Shown: piece by piece, positions 1 to 11,628 of the stretch
How positions within the stretch are numbered: the first letter of the stretch is position 1
How the letters are laid out: every line of letters starts with the position of its first letter
Origin: Homalodisca vitripennis
Taxonomy: Eukaryota > Arthropoda > Insecta > Hemiptera > Cicadellidae
Length of the DNA stretch: 64,000 bases
Assembly: GCF_021130785.1 (NCBI RefSeq)
Contig: NW_025776817.1
Span: 175,121-239,120 of the forward strand
Reading direction: 5' to 3'
Position numbers and translations under genes: made by a program
The notes under the pieces: model-generated
The model's input: only the letters and a program-made list of their open reading frames with translations
What the model was told of the DNA's origin: nothing
Database searches by the model: none

Positions 1-617
1 AATATGATATAACTTTAACATACAAATATTGAATGTCGGGTGCAAGTGTTTACCTATTCCCCGGTTATATATTGTATTTTATTAAAATAAAATAATGTGG
101 TACATAATTATTAGTTGGTCTTACAAAACGGTACAAAAATGGTACAAAAATATTATGTAACTTTAACAACAAAATTTTGATGTCGGGTGCAAGTGTCCAC
201 CTGTTCCCCGGTTTATACATATTACTTTATTAATAAACTATTGTGGTACAAAATTATTTATTTGTATTACAAAAAGGTACAAAAATGGTACAAAAATATA
301 ATATAACTTTAACTAAAAATGTTTATGTCGGGTGCAAGTTTCCACCTGTTCCCCGGTTTATACATAGTACTTTATTAATAAACTATTGTGGTACAAAATT
401 ATTTATTGGTATTACAAAAAGGTACAAAAATGGTAAAAAAATATGATATAACTTTAACATAAAAATATTGATGTCGGGTGCAAGTGTCCACCTGTTCCCC
501 GGTTTATACATAGTACTTTATTTATAAAGTATTGTGGTACAAAATTATTTATTGGTATTACAAAAAGGTACAAAAATCGTACAAAAATATGATATAACTT
601 TAACATAAAAATATTAA
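1..617 (+). repeat. 146-bp satellite array (about four copies, running off the left edge)
   Basis: The landmark TGTCGGGTGCAAGTGT recurs at 34, 181, 326 and 472, and its first bases recur at 618, giving a spacing of 145-147 bp. Each unit has a GC-richer core (the landmark plus a CCACCTGTTCCCCGG block) and an AT-rich part carrying two or three GGTACAAAA sub-repeats. Units differ by a few substitutions and 1-bp indels. The small open frame at 243-446 is an accident of the repeat and is not a gene. The array probably continues to the left of the window. Confidence 0.95.
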
Positions 618-780
618 TGTCGGGGAACAGGAGGACACACGTGGGAAATTCCGTAGTTGTAGCGCTTCCAGTTGCTGCAATCTCTTAGAGGAAAGCATCT
701 CCTAAAAGCTGGGAGCTTATAGTCTAGAAACTACCCTAAAACTGGAAGCTGGCTGGGGCCAGAAGCACTACAATTCCGAT
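618..780. repeat. Inverted satellite scrap and imperfect fold-back flanking the array
   Basis: Right after the fifth TGTCGG landmark the sequence becomes the reverse complement of the satellite core: CGGGGAACAGGAGGACAC at about 620-637 mirrors GTGTCCACCTGTTCCCCG of the units. The following 140 bp contain two weakly inverted blocks (AGCGCTTCCAG near 660 and CCAGAAGCACTACAATTCCG near 760). This could be the end of a transposon whose terminal region holds the satellite, or an inversion breakpoint. Confidence 0.5.
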
Positions 781-1540
781 TGTTTACATTATTTCAGGTT
801 TAATTTAATATACACTATTAAGGATTATAAGAAACAATGAGGTATATTGTAGTAGGTAATAATGCCTACGTTATTTTAACTGCTAAAGAAATCTATTTTA
901 ATCCTGTGACCGGTGAGGTAAAGGATCCAGTATTAAAGAGGTATATGGGTTGTAGAAATACTTGAGTTGTTTACCACTAGAAATATCTTAAGAGAGCGGA
1001 ATTACGTACAAGTAAACCTTTTTGAGTGGCGTAAAACTTCGAGGGCTGCAAATACGTTCTAATTTTTTCAGCAACCATAAAATTTAACTATGCGTCAAAC
1101 ATGAATTTTTTGATGATTGATATTAAAATCACTTACTTCATCTTCTCAAATAAACTAAAGTATCCCGCAGGATACCATATATGTCATGTGTCGAAGATAA
1201 AACTTGTGAATTGATTAGATCAGAAGTAGATGTGAAGTATATCGTTCAGAAAGAAGTAAGTAGAAAAGGTGCAATAAGATTTTGACTGCGATATATTTTG
1301 TAAAAAGGCCAAGTCTGTTTAAATAAAAAAGTCATATCTAAGAGTTAAATATTGATTTTATGATATAAAACTAAAATACCAAAGAGCTTTTCATTGGTGG
1401 ATAGCGGTTTTTCAAGAAATAGATTATACACGTGAAGAAAGGTTTAACGTCCTTTGCAAATATATTTACTAAAAGCCATTTTCAATCCCAAAACGGCATA
1501 AAAATCTTGGTTTTTAAACTCATCTAATATAGTTATACTC
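781..1540. other. No gene seen
   Basis: AT-rich sequence with stops in all frames. Part of 1290-1540 resembles the sequence upstream of the second family A copy near 18100-18240, so the left end of repeat A may begin here. Confidence 0.5.
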
Positions 1541-1972
1541 TTAGGAAAAGAAGCTTAAAAATTGAACCTAGTCATATAAGGAACTTTGCACTGCTTCTGG
1601 AGTGACAGGTTATTTTGGAAGGCTAAAGTTAGGGGTAGGGACCGCCTTCTATTGAGATCTATAGAAAATAATTTAGGGTACTAATCTCATGTCCCCTCGA
1701 AAGAGGGGGAGGCCAGCTTTGAACCGGCTTCTTCAGTCGCAGCAGGTAGGGGGTGGCACACTCTTTTGTATAGGCAGGCAAGAACCTGTATATTTTAGAA
1801 AGCGAACCCTACCAACTCCAACAGGCATCTGCCACAATAGGCTGTCGAATTAACCTGACCCCAAGAGTCTTGAAATTTACGGTTTGTGATGTGCCGCTTC
1901 TGGACATCCATAAGGTTGGCGAGATTTAAGTGACACATCGGTTTTTTGTTGTGGCTAGTGGTAAGTTCAAGT
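1541..1972 (+). repeat. Dispersed repeat family A, copy 1
   Basis: This matches 18241-18673 along its whole length, with many substitutions. Shared landmarks are TAGGAAAAGAA at the left, GAGATCTAT/GAGATCTTT, a GGCCAGCT block, TGGACATCCA and GACACATCGGTTTTT at the right. No conserved open frame is visible. The GC content is higher than the flanks, as expected for a retroelement 3' part or a SINE, but no tail or RNA polymerase III boxes could be assigned. Confidence 0.75.
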
Positions 1973-2099
1973 GGAAGGTATAAAACGGCCAGAAGTTATA
2001 CAAAGGAATATCGCAACTATGTTAGATTAAATATAATAGTTTTTTTTTGTATATAAATTTAAAAATTCACTGCCATAATACGTATAATAATGTAAAATA

Positions 2100-3680
2100 A
2101 TAATTACTTAAAGTACAGGAGAGTAATCAATGTCAACTATGCAATGAGTAGAAAAAGTTAATTAAACCAGTACTGCAACCCTACTAGTGTTAGGACAGAA
2201 GTTTGAACATTGCAGACTGGTTATGAAAATAGTTATAGCCTAAGTTTTGTCCGCGGCATACAGGTGTTGATTAGTACAAGCAGATCGGCGTAAACTGTTT
2301 CAAAATTAAAAGTAATAATATTTAATCATCATCCTCTCTAACCTACTTTTCAAATAATGTATTGTTTATTTAATAAGTTATAGCTATAGTAAGTAATTTG
2401 CTCTAAGGAACTTTAACCCTGTAAAGAATGTTATAGGTCTGCATAGAATGTTATATAGACCATTTAAGTTAAATACATCAAAGTGAAAACTCGAATCTAA
2501 AAAGGATCTTTTCGTTGAAGATATACTATTTTGCAATGGCATGACATACTGAGTATTGTTCCTGAATATTGGATCTAAATTATCATAATATATCACTTTG
2601 ACGTTAATATAAGACGAGAAATGAAACATGTTTATCTCTATAGTATGTATCTGTTCGGGTACTCTGATAAAAAATTCGATTTAATATTAATATTAGTCAT
2701 GACGTAAACAAGTAAGTGAAGATGAAAAGCATTAAAAAGAAAGATTAAAAATACAACAGTGTGCATATTAATATATTCTAAATATCCATAGAAACAACAA
2801 AGAACAGGTACCACAAAGTTTTTTGTTAAACTCAATAGTGTTATTTACAAAATTGGTTGAACACACGGTTATAGAAGCACGACCTGGAACAAGTGCGATG
2901 ACCAAAACCTTGACAAGGATCAGGACCTTTTTCATTGTTCGTTTTAATGTTCAATTCGTTCAACACGCAGTACGCGGAAAATCTACACCCGTAGTACGCT
3001 AACGAAGACCAGGATCGAGACAAGTAATCATAGATGAGTTACTTTATTGATTTACAATTCAAAGTTATTTCTTCGTTTTTTCTTAATGAATCAATTATTT
3101 CCATCTTAGATTTAGCGATAATTAAAAACAGCAAATACAGGGGAACAGTTCTATTTGCATTTAAAAGAATTATCATTTTAATTGAATTATACAATAAGTT
3201 TTTTATCTTGTTTTATCTTGACCTACAAATAACTTTCGTACTTTTTTGGACGAACCGTAAAAACTTGTGATTTATGGTTTTACATCCCTTCAGTACTCTA
3301 AGTGTACAGAAAGAATCAGTTTACAACTATTGTCCTAAAATTCATTAAAGGTTTTAATATCCATTCTCACATATTTTATATAAAGGTGTAAAGATTACCA
3401 AGAGAATTACTTACTTAAATGTGTCTGAGAGAAATCTTTCAGGCATTTTATACTACTGTAAATATTGAAAATAATTTTAAATTAGTAAATGTTAGCTCAT
3501 TTAGGATTTAAATTCAGAACGTATTGCGTTAATTTGTTTAATCTGAATGATTTTTAATTACGGTGTTGTACAGATTTGAGGAGAATTGTGGTCTCTATCT
3601 TTTAATTTATTCAATTAAATGATGATATTACCACTAGAGCTCTCTTATAATTTACAACAGCCGATTGAAATTGTCAATTT
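2100..3680 (+). repeat. Dispersed repeat family B, copy B1
   Basis: This is collinear with 34170-35200 and 48940-50400. Shared blocks in order are CCCTACTAGTGTT near 2191, GGATCTAAATTATCATAAT near 2571, CCATAGAAACAACAAAG near 2788, AGGATCGAGACAAG near 3011, GATGAGTTACTTTA near 3033, AGTGTACAGAAAGAATCAG near 3300 and TTTCAGGCATTTTA near 3438. No shared open frame exists, so the short ORFs here look accidental. Confidence 0.8.
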
Positions 3681-4662
3681 AAACTATACGGTTATAGAAA
3701 CAACTTCTTAGATTCTTATGTCTCTATGTAGTTTAATTTACACTATTAATGATAATTTTACTCTTAAGAAAGTAAATGAAAATTCTATATTAGTAAATAA
3801 TGCCGGGGTTCTACTTGGTAGAAAACTTTTTACAAAAAATGTTTATTGGGATATAATTTTCATCACACCCTGTCAGGAAAGTCAATCTACTGCAGAATCA
3901 GATGGGAACAATTAATGTAATTGTTACGAAGTGACGAGCTATCTAAAATTGTAGATGTTACAGTTTATACCCAGATACCGAGGCAACTAAGGCTCTGGTA
4001 GTTACATGTTCATTTTAGTTTAATCATAATAAATGCTACTATAAATTGCTATTCAATATTTTCTCTTATAATTGACTGAGTACCATAATTTTGTACACAA
4101 TAATCATTAATTTATACATATAACTATAAAACCCAATTAGCTTTGAAATAAAATAGTGTAAATTGCAAACTAGATATTTAAAGAGCCTCGTACATTTCGT
4201 ATTGGAACCTGAGGATGTAGATGCATTCTTTTGAATTCATAGAAAAAACACACTATATTAAATCATATTATTTGTCTTCACTTGAATTTAAGGTCATGTC
4301 AGATTTGATTGCTAATATTATCGAAAGCATTGTATTCGTCAATGTTATTGAGAAACATCTAATTCGACAACATGCAGAAACTCGCATAAGGACTTTAAAT
4401 TTATATTCTCTGTAAGGTTATTTTCAGTTTTATATAGTCTGTGTTGTTAAATTAATGTAATGTTTACAGAAAATATTATTGACATTTGATTCTTTAAATT
4501 AATTTCAGTCCTTAACTTGTAATTATCGGTGATGACCGTGTTACTTATGTTTGTTAGTCTGCAAGATATATCCTGAAAACGAACCGACTCTTAGTATTTT
4601 TAATTTGCATGAAGCCTTATTTATATTTGAGGAACACTGTGTTTGATATTAGTGCATTATAA
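3681..4662. other. No gene seen
   Basis: AT-rich sequence. Short open frames at 3718-3915 and 4221-4415 have no recognisable domain, no conserved counterpart among the repeats and a base composition like the background. Confidence 0.5.
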
Positions 4663-6345
4663 CTGATGGGATTTGGATGAGCGTCACTGAATATTTTTGC
4701 AAAGTTCCTTTAGGTAACCATGATAGAAACTAGAAAATTATAAATATGTAAGCAACCAATTCCTATCAGGCAAGATGAAGTAACTCTTTTATTAGTAGAG
4801 TAAAAATAAAGTATAGTATATTGTAGTCAATGTTAAACGTTGTTGTCAATATATAACTTTATCGCACTCTTACGTTTTGGTATCCTCGCTTGCATACCAG
4901 AAAACTGGTATAAAACCTTCCATGAAATTTCTATATAGACGAAAATGAGTTATGTGAATGTTCATGTCCAACCATTAGGCTAAGCGTCATATCAGATATG
5001 GTGCATTTTAAGTTTCATTTTGTATTATACAACTTTTTGCAACCCTGCTACTCGTCGATGGTTAGCATAAGTAATCTGATGTTCTTTGTAACTACATTTA
5101 TAATTCTTGCAACTAATACACTTTTTCTCTCGAACTTTGTACCTGAACATATTACTGCAAAGCAACACCTAGCGCGCCTTGTCAGTAAGTAAAATTTATA
5201 TTTGTACATTGTAAATTTGCCCTTTCATGCTGGACATCTAATATGAAAGTAATATAAAGTAAAAATTTAAATCATAAAGTGATATAGTAATATGTGATGA
5301 TTTTTTATTTGGAAGATTTATTCAGATAATTTTTGAGGTGATATCCTTCTGACGAGACGACTTTGTAATGATTATAAGTCTTCACCTTTTCGACTACAGC
5401 TGCAATATTAAACCAAGATGCTGACGCTACTCCTGTAAGTCGACATCGATGTGAACGTAAGTAAATTTTAAAGTTTTAGTAAATTAATAAGTTCGTAGGC
5501 AAAAATCCAAAGATCATTGGAGCCAGTAGGCTCACCCCCGAGCATACCAACTCATACCAAGTTCATTATTACTCTATTTTTGCTGCAACGTGTCTAGATA
5601 ATATTTTATTTTAACATTTATAAGTGGAGCTATGTAGGTTTAAATTGATACAATTGAACTTATAAGTATAATTTTCGAATCTAATATTTATTACTACAAC
5701 CTCAGTTATATCCAACCCCATGTGTCTCGTTCATTCGGTACAACAACTATAACGTTATAAGCAACACATTTTCTCATTGGTCCCCGTGAAATGTAAAAAT
5801 TTCTTTTCTGGATGATTGTTTTCTGCTCATCTCCCAACATGATATCTAGAAAATAACATAAACATTGGTTACTATATATATTCTCCAGTAGATTTTAGTA
5901 TTTTCTCTTGGAAATTGGATTAGGAAATACCTCCGTCAATGCTTTTCTTCACGGAGCGTATGCACCTTTCGTCAATTTTCCATGTTGCTATTAGTTGCAA
6001 CAATGTCAAAAACATTTGTTTAATATTTTACTCTACTAATATCATAGACAATTTTCTATATTAGATGCAATCATATATTCGTAGCTAATTATACTTGTTC
6101 GATTATGTTTTTCGTATGCGAAAGAAAACCTGGCTAAAAATTAAACTCCAGTAAACAAATTTTCTCAACATTATCACAATAACTTCATATCATATTTCCA
6201 AGTTATAACACCGTTTGCTAATAACAGTGCAAGTTTCTAAACTCTGTTTGTAATAAGAACTGACAGAGCAATTATTTATATCTGTGCTACACCCTGCATT
6301 ATTGAATAAAGCGTTTCGTATTCAATGAACAACTCTATATACTAA
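4663..6345 (+). repeat. Dispersed repeat family C, copy C1
   Basis: This aligns in the same orientation with 6765-8212. Matches include GATGAGCGTCAC near 4676, CAATATATAACTTTATC near 4848, ACCAGAAAACTG near 4900, TTTTCTCTTGGAAATTGGA near 5900, CCTCCGTCAATG near 5930 and TTCAATGAACAA near 6322. C1 carries roughly 550 bp (about 5200-5750) that C2 lacks. Non-coding. Confidence 0.8.
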
Positions 6346-6764
6346 CGTGATGCATTGGCTATAAATGTTTATTGCTATAAATATATAATATATGCCTAGT
6401 AGACAACTTATACCGTAACTGAGTAATTCTGTCTCCGCTTATCAACTACAGGGCCCGAGTTCGAGTGCTTGAGCGCGCACTATGAATACTCTTAGTAACA
6501 ATAATCTTAACCTAGTCTAAAGTATAATCCTTGATGAAAAAAACTTCTTCTTTAGCATATGAATTTAAATAAGAGTATCAATAAAACCAAGAATTCGCTG
6601 CAGAATTTTATTTTTTGTTGAATTTGTTTAATATATTTATAGTTCAGGAATTATAACAAGGGTATTACTTGAATCTTTAGGAAAAAATTTCAACAATGGC
6701 ATAAACTAATATAATTAAGATCCTTTTACGTTTAACCTGAGGGTAACTAAATGTAATGCTTTTA
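6346..6764. other. Spacer between the two family C copies
   Basis: No ORF or repeat was identified. A GAGTTCGAGTGCT string near 6459 resembles a tRNA B-box, but no A-box or folded tRNA accompanies it, so no tRNA or SINE is called. Confidence 0.4.
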
Positions 6765-8212
6765 TTTACCCGATGAGCGTCACCGAATTCTTTTGCAAAG
6801 TAGTTACAGGTAACTATGATGGAAATGAGAAAATAGTAGACTACGTGAATATTTAATCAAACTGAGTACTATGCTGCAAGGGTTTAAGAAGTAAAACTTT
6901 TATTTGCAGAGTAAATATTAATTATAATATGTGGCAGTCAATGTAGAATGTTGGTGACAATATATAACTATATCTATCGTATTCTTGCATTGTGGTATCG
7001 AAGCCTGCTTACCAGAAAACTGATATACATAAAAACATGCAAGGAATTTCTACATAGACAAATGATGGTGCATGTCCAACTATGGAAGCGTCACAGAAAC
7101 CTATCACTTATTAAGCTCACTCGATCTTTCTTCTGCCTCCGTAAGATGTAAAAATTTCTGATCTGTATGATTGTTTTTCTGATTATCTCTCCGCATGATA
7201 TATCGAAAATGAAATAAATAAACTGCAGAGTAAAATAGTGCATGCCAACTCAACGAAGCCTGTTACATGACACGTAACATATCCCAATAACATCAGAAAA
7301 TAGTTGTGATAATTTCCCATTTCTTACATTGTATGAGTCTAACTTTTAAGCTAACAAGCATTACCCATGAAGTCTACAGTGAAATGCCAATTCAATCTAC
7401 ACCATTTCGAGAACAGTAAAAACTATTTTTAAAGCAAATCAATTATATTACTACCATCAATAACCCTACACCTTCATCCAGTGTGATCTAGAGACTGTGA
7501 CAACAGAGAGACGGGTGGCGAGAGGGAGCATCCTAAGCCCAAGGGAACTTTTTTTCGTTAAAATCCTGCTTCTCACTCGCGACTTCCCATCTGGGCTACA
7601 AACACAGAAAAAAAAAGAATAACACGAGCCTCTAAATCATGTTGTAATACGGTAAAACATGCGCAGAAGGTGGTTTAGATCTGGCACGTGAAACCATTAG
7701 ACCAAAACATTTCCAAAGTATTATTAAGATATTCTCTCCAGGAGATAGATATTCCCTCCATTTTCTCTTGGAAATTGGAGTATAAAATTCCTCCGTCAAT
7801 GTTTTTCTACACAAGGCGTATTCAATTTCAAGGATGCTAACTAATATTTGCAATAGCAAAACATTTTTTTATATTATAACCTAGTACATAAAATCATAGG
7901 CAATAGGCTATGTTTGATTTAAATGGATATTCGTAGCTAAATTATATACATCTTCGAATATGTTTCGTTTGCGAGAAAAAACCTGACTAAAAATTAAATT
8001 CCAGCAAACTAATTTTCGTAACATAACGTTGATTATGTAATAACTCATTTTATTGTAATAACTAAAATAACATCAAATCATCTTCTGAAGATAGAATACC
8101 GTTTACTAATAACAATGCAAGGTTAAACCTCAGATTCAAACAACAACTGATGTATAGTTATTTATCCGTGTTACACCGCATTATTGACTAAGGCGTTTCA
8201 AATTCAATGAAC
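6765..8212 (+). repeat. Dispersed repeat family C, copy C2
   Basis: Second direct copy of the repeat at 4663-6345. It contains about 350 bp (roughly 7280-7640) without a clear match in C1. A short stretch near 7241-7275 (GCATGCCAACTCAACGAAGCCTG) also resembles family B sequence near 41285 and 59928, suggesting that C and B share segments. Its right end, TTCAATGAACAA, runs directly into the DUF7869-like ORF. Confidence 0.8.
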
Positions 8213-8956
8213 AAGTCTAAATCCGTATGTGCTGAATTAGGTATAGATATAATATACTCCTATACAGGAAATATGTTTTCATGGAATGAGTCAATAACAG
8301 GCAGAGGAAGTAACGAAATTGATTCTTGTTTTTTGAAGTCCTTAAATAATGGAATAACCAACAAAAAGGTTCTCAATGTGTGGAGTGATAATTGTTTTGG
8401 ACAAAACAAGAACAAAATGTTATTGTTCTTGTGGTACTATCTTATCTCTACAAAACACTTTTATGAAATTAATCAAAAGTTCTTGGTACCGGGGCACTCT
8501 TTTATGAGCTGTGACAGGGACTTTGCGCTCATTCAAAAAAGGAAGCGTGTTGAAAAATTAGAAACACCAATGGATTTGGTTAGTTTGATAGCGAATGCAA
8601 ACAGGCAAAACCCATATACAGTCACACTAATGGCTCCTGAAGATTTCTTTGACTTTAAATCCGCTGCTGAAAACACTTTGGATACTAAAAAGTTAGAAAT
8701 ATCCAAGTTACACTGGATTCAAGTATCTAAAGGCAACGTGAAAGTAAAAACAAGGAGGACATTGAATGAAATGGAAGCATGGAAAGAATGTAATGTGCTG
8801 AAGAAAAATGTGGAAATGGGACAAATTAAGGACAAGCCTTTCAACTTGAGTTGTAAGAACAGATTAACAGAAGATAAGAAAAAAGATTTGCGTGAATTAT
8901 TACCATTTCTTAAAAATGAAAGCAAGATATTCTATGAAGAAATTTTGCAAATGTAA
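8207..8956 (+). CDS. DUF7869-like transposon protein fragment (249 codons, open)
   Basis: I recognise the animal and oomycete family usually annotated DUF7869, which is believed to be transposon-derived with an RNase H-like (DDE-type) nuclease fold. Family-like blocks in order: FSWNESITGRGSNEI at about residues 24-38, WSDNCFGQNKN at 59-69 with the presumed catalytic D61, and FLVPGHSFMSCDRDF at 92-106. From memory, most members have an IEK motif shortly after the last block, whereas this copy reads IQK with Q110, so a catalytic glutamate may be lost. The first codons lie in the end of repeat C2 (the same ATGAAC occurs in C1), so the ATG at 8207 is probably fortuitous and the true N-terminal part of a longer protein is missing. 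The rest is lysine-rich and uninterrupted to TAA. Likely a 5'-truncated transposon remnant rather than a working gene. Family confidence is good, function is inferred. Confidence 0.7.
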   Translation: MNKSKSVCAELGIDIIYSYTGNMFSWNESITGRGSNEIDSCFLKSLNNGITNKKVLNVWSDNCFGQNKNKMLLFLWYYLISTKHFYEINQKFLVPGHSFMSCDRDFALIQKRKRVEKLETPMDLVSLIANANRQNPYTVTLMAPEDFFDFKSAAENTLDTKKLEISKLHWIQVSKGNVKVKTRRTLNEMEAWKECNVLKKNVEMGQIKDKPFNLSCKNRLTEDKKKDLRELLPFLKNESKIFYEEILQM

Positions 8957-8960
8957 TCAA

Positions 8961-9222
8961 TGGCACATAGCCCATTAAATAGGTTTATGACATGGCACAT
9001 AGCCCATTAAATAGGTTTATGACTTGGCACTTAGCCCATGTTAAACGTTTGTATTTTTTAACTCTTAAATGATTCTAGATACATGTCTGATTTTTAGGTA
9101 TATTGTGTATCTTGTACCCATATAACTATAATAAAATTATAATCTCAATACTGTACGTAGTTATTTCACCCAACAGAAAAACTTGATTATCTCAAAACTT
9201 TGTTTTTGGCACTTAGCCCGTT
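8961..9222 (+). repeat. 32-bp tandem repeat and scattered GGCACTTAGCCC motifs
   Basis: TGGCACATAGCCCATT begins at 8961 and recurs at 8993, and as TGGCACTTAGCCCAT at 9025, a 32-bp period over about 2.5 units just after the stop codon of the DUF7869-like ORF. The motif returns once more near 9206 (TGGCACTTAGCCCGTT). These probably belong to the 3' region of the same transposon. Confidence 0.8.
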
Positions 9223-9617
9223 ATTTATTTCAAGTCTTCATATAAACCTATATATGTAATATGTATTCTTTGAGTTATATATGTGTAATAAATATAGAAG
9301 GTATGTGTGTGATAGAAGGTATAGAGGTTTGCCAAATGAACTCTTTTTATATTTACACGTTTCCTTGATAAATAATTATAGGTTTTTTGGAATTATAAAA
9401 CATTTTTTTTTCAAACGTAGTAATAAGATATCCACTTATAATAAGGTGAACCAAGGACGTATCCAGCAAAGGGGGCCCAAGGGGTCTGGACCCCCAAATT
9501 TTCAATAAAAAAATTGTTCGTCATAAAACGATTATTATTATTTAATAATTCAGTATTACTGAAATGCACTGCTGGAATATTGTTTAAAAAAAAAAAAAAA
9601 AAGTCAAGTACATTTTA
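9223..9617. repeat. Possible non-autonomous element end, with poly(A) run
   Basis: A GC-rich block near 9453-9502 (AAGGACGTATCCAGC followed by G-rich and C-rich runs) stands out from AT-rich flanks. It is followed by a run of about 17 A before 9603. A block just right of the piggyBac-like element (CCAGACTACGTCCTGGA near 11653) looks loosely like its inverse, so the piggyBac-like element may have landed in a smaller TIR element. The evidence is weak. Confidence 0.35.
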
Positions 9618-9621
9618 TTAA

Positions 9622-11628
9622 CCCTTTAACAGTCTCCGGTTGAAAAATCAACCACCTAATATGCCTTTGTATGGGCAAGGAAATTTTATTACTTTTGCGG
9701 GAACAGTCTCTGGTTAAAAATTCAACCATTTACAATATGGTTCATAATTCGGTGACAGAGCATGCAGTTGTCGTTTTTGTTGTTTCCTGTAGCTTGGTAG
9801 GTTGTATGGAAGTTTACTAATTTTGTTCAGCTTGCCTGTTGCTTCCTGTTGTCAGTTTTAATCTGAAGCTTCCTGTTGTCAGTTTTAATCTGAAGAGTGG
9901 CAAATGGTTGATTTATCAACCAGACACCTTTCCAGCTCGTGAACCAAGCAGCAGTTGGTGTGATAGCGAGTTAATATCAAATTTATCTCCTGACAGGTAA
10001 ATATGAAGTTCTTTGTAATAACTTAATTTTATTTACAATGTTTTAGGCATTTGATTTATCAGTCATTTATCGTTGTCACTGTCACTTGAAATTATTTAAC
10101 TACAATTTTGTCTTTGCTTCTACACTTAACCTAAAAATCATGACATTGAAAAATATTTATAAAAAAATTAATATAGTCCTCAGAGTTTTACATACATTAG
10201 TATAACACTTTAAAATTATGACAAAAGATAAAATAGGGCGTTTTAAGATATAAATAATCAGTGCAGGCAAGATATTAGGCCAAAAGTACAATAATATGGT
10301 ATTTACATGATAGCAACATTTTACAAACTGTTATAATTTTCCACCATTACATAATTTTTCTGTTTGGAAACGTATTTTATGCTAATAGCTACCAAAACAA
10401 ATAGACCTATGAAATAGTAGATATTTCTGTAACAAATAAAATTATTTTGTCTAAAAAATGAATAATTTATAGAATACTTCACTGTTGGCTGACTTTATAA
10501 AAGGTTTGAAATACATACCGGAATAAATTGATATAGCTATATACAATTTTTGTTTTTATTACAGAATGGATTCTGAATCGGATGGGGAAACTAAAACCAA
10601 GAAAAGAAATCATTTTGATCATTTACTGTCCAGCTATAGTATTGCCCAAAAGTCTAGGAAATGGTGGATTAAAATATTGTACTTTCTGTTGGATTCTGTT
10701 ATGGTGAATTTGTTAATTTTGTACAGATATATAGCTAAACAAAACAAACAAAAGGTGATGAAACATCTGATGTTCTGAAGAAAACTTGGTGCAGAATTAA
10801 TTGGAAATTTTACCAGCCGGAAAACAACAAACTTGCCAGCAGTTTGTAAGAGAGGAAAGAAAGTTGGTTGAAGAATAGGAAAAACAGTCAACATTAGAAA
10901 TGTGGGTGAACATTTTCCTGTTGCTACATCAAGTAGAAGATGTGTCAGATATAGTACTACAGCCAAGCCCAAAAGATCAAGTATAGAATGTTCCACTTGG
11001 AAGGTTGCACTATGTAAGGCGTGTTTTGCCCCATTCCATAGTACTGATTAGGTGTTCAAAAACAGTAACATTAGGATATCGTTACAAAGAAGCATACGTA
11101 TTATTTGGAGGACTTTTTAATTTTTTACTAAGTGTCATTTATACTCGTATTTTATTATCTAACTAAATGTTATATTTGTTTTTTCCTTTTTTACATAGGT
11201 ACATTCATATATAAATATGGCCAATTTTATAAATATGTTTTAAAGGTGTAAATATGTACCACTGACAAGATTTTGTATCACAATATTGAGCAATTTTCAA
11301 TTCTGTATAAATAAAAGGCAGTTTTTATGTTTTGCTAAATCTATTGTTTTAATTTTTCCTTAAATTTCATAAGTTTTCTAAGTAGTTGATTTTTAAACCG
11401 GCAAACACATACATAGTTAATTTTGCGGGAACACTCTCAGGTTGAAAATTCAACCGCCCTCTAAAAAATTAAATAAACATAAAAAAAAATTATTTAGTGA
11501 TCTGTAATGTCTAGTGTTACCATTTACAATGAAACTAAATCGTTAAAAATGTAAAACACGGTAAAAAAGTGGTTGGTCATTTCAAGATTGTCAGGGTGGT
11601 TGATTTTTCGACCGGAGAGCTTTCCCGC
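9622..11628 (+). mobile_element. piggyBac-like DNA transposon, internally deleted
   Basis: The left end is TTAA (9618-9621) followed by CCCTTTAACAGTCTCCGG, then a GGTTGAAAAATCAACC block. The right end carries the inverse of that block plus CCGGAGAGCTTTCCCGC ending at 11628. Two related internal copies in direct orientation lie near 9695 and 11420 (TTTTGCGGGAACA...). The right flank is AAAA, not TTAA, so that target-site copy is mutated or the boundary is misplaced. TTAA flanks and CCC-starting ends are hallmarks of the piggyBac superfamily, and the internal pseudogene (10566-11051) agrees. At about 2.0 kb it is shorter than typical autonomous elements because most of the transposase is absent. 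Confidence 0.85.
10566..11051 (+). pseudogene. piggyBac transposase C-terminal remnant
   Basis: One frame runs from ATG 10566 to TAG 11049-11051 and is broken by in-frame stops at 10776 and near 10868. The start is an acidic MDSESDGE-type N-terminus, common in piggyBac transposases. It passes straight into the C-terminal part: DHLLSSYSIAQKSRKWW, LLDSVMVNLLILYRY and, after the first stop, a GAELIGNF-like motif. The end (RRCVRYS ... CSTWKVALCKACFAPFH) is the family's cysteine-rich zinc-binding domain, with two expected cysteines replaced (Y and W). The catalytic aspartates in the middle are missing, so this is an internal-deletion derivative that later acquired stops. A polypyrimidine tract ending in ACAG lies immediately upstream (10564) and a CAG|GTAAAT donor is at 9996/9997, so an upstream exon and a 568-bp intron are plausible. 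Confidence 0.85.

Noticed and set aside
243..446. 67-codon open frame near the left edge.
   Set aside because: It lies wholly within the 146-bp satellite and consists of repeat units translated by chance.
6440..6480. GAGTTCGAGTGCT, resembling a tRNA B-box, considered as a tRNA or SINE.
   Set aside because: No A-box at the right distance and no cloverleaf could be drawn.
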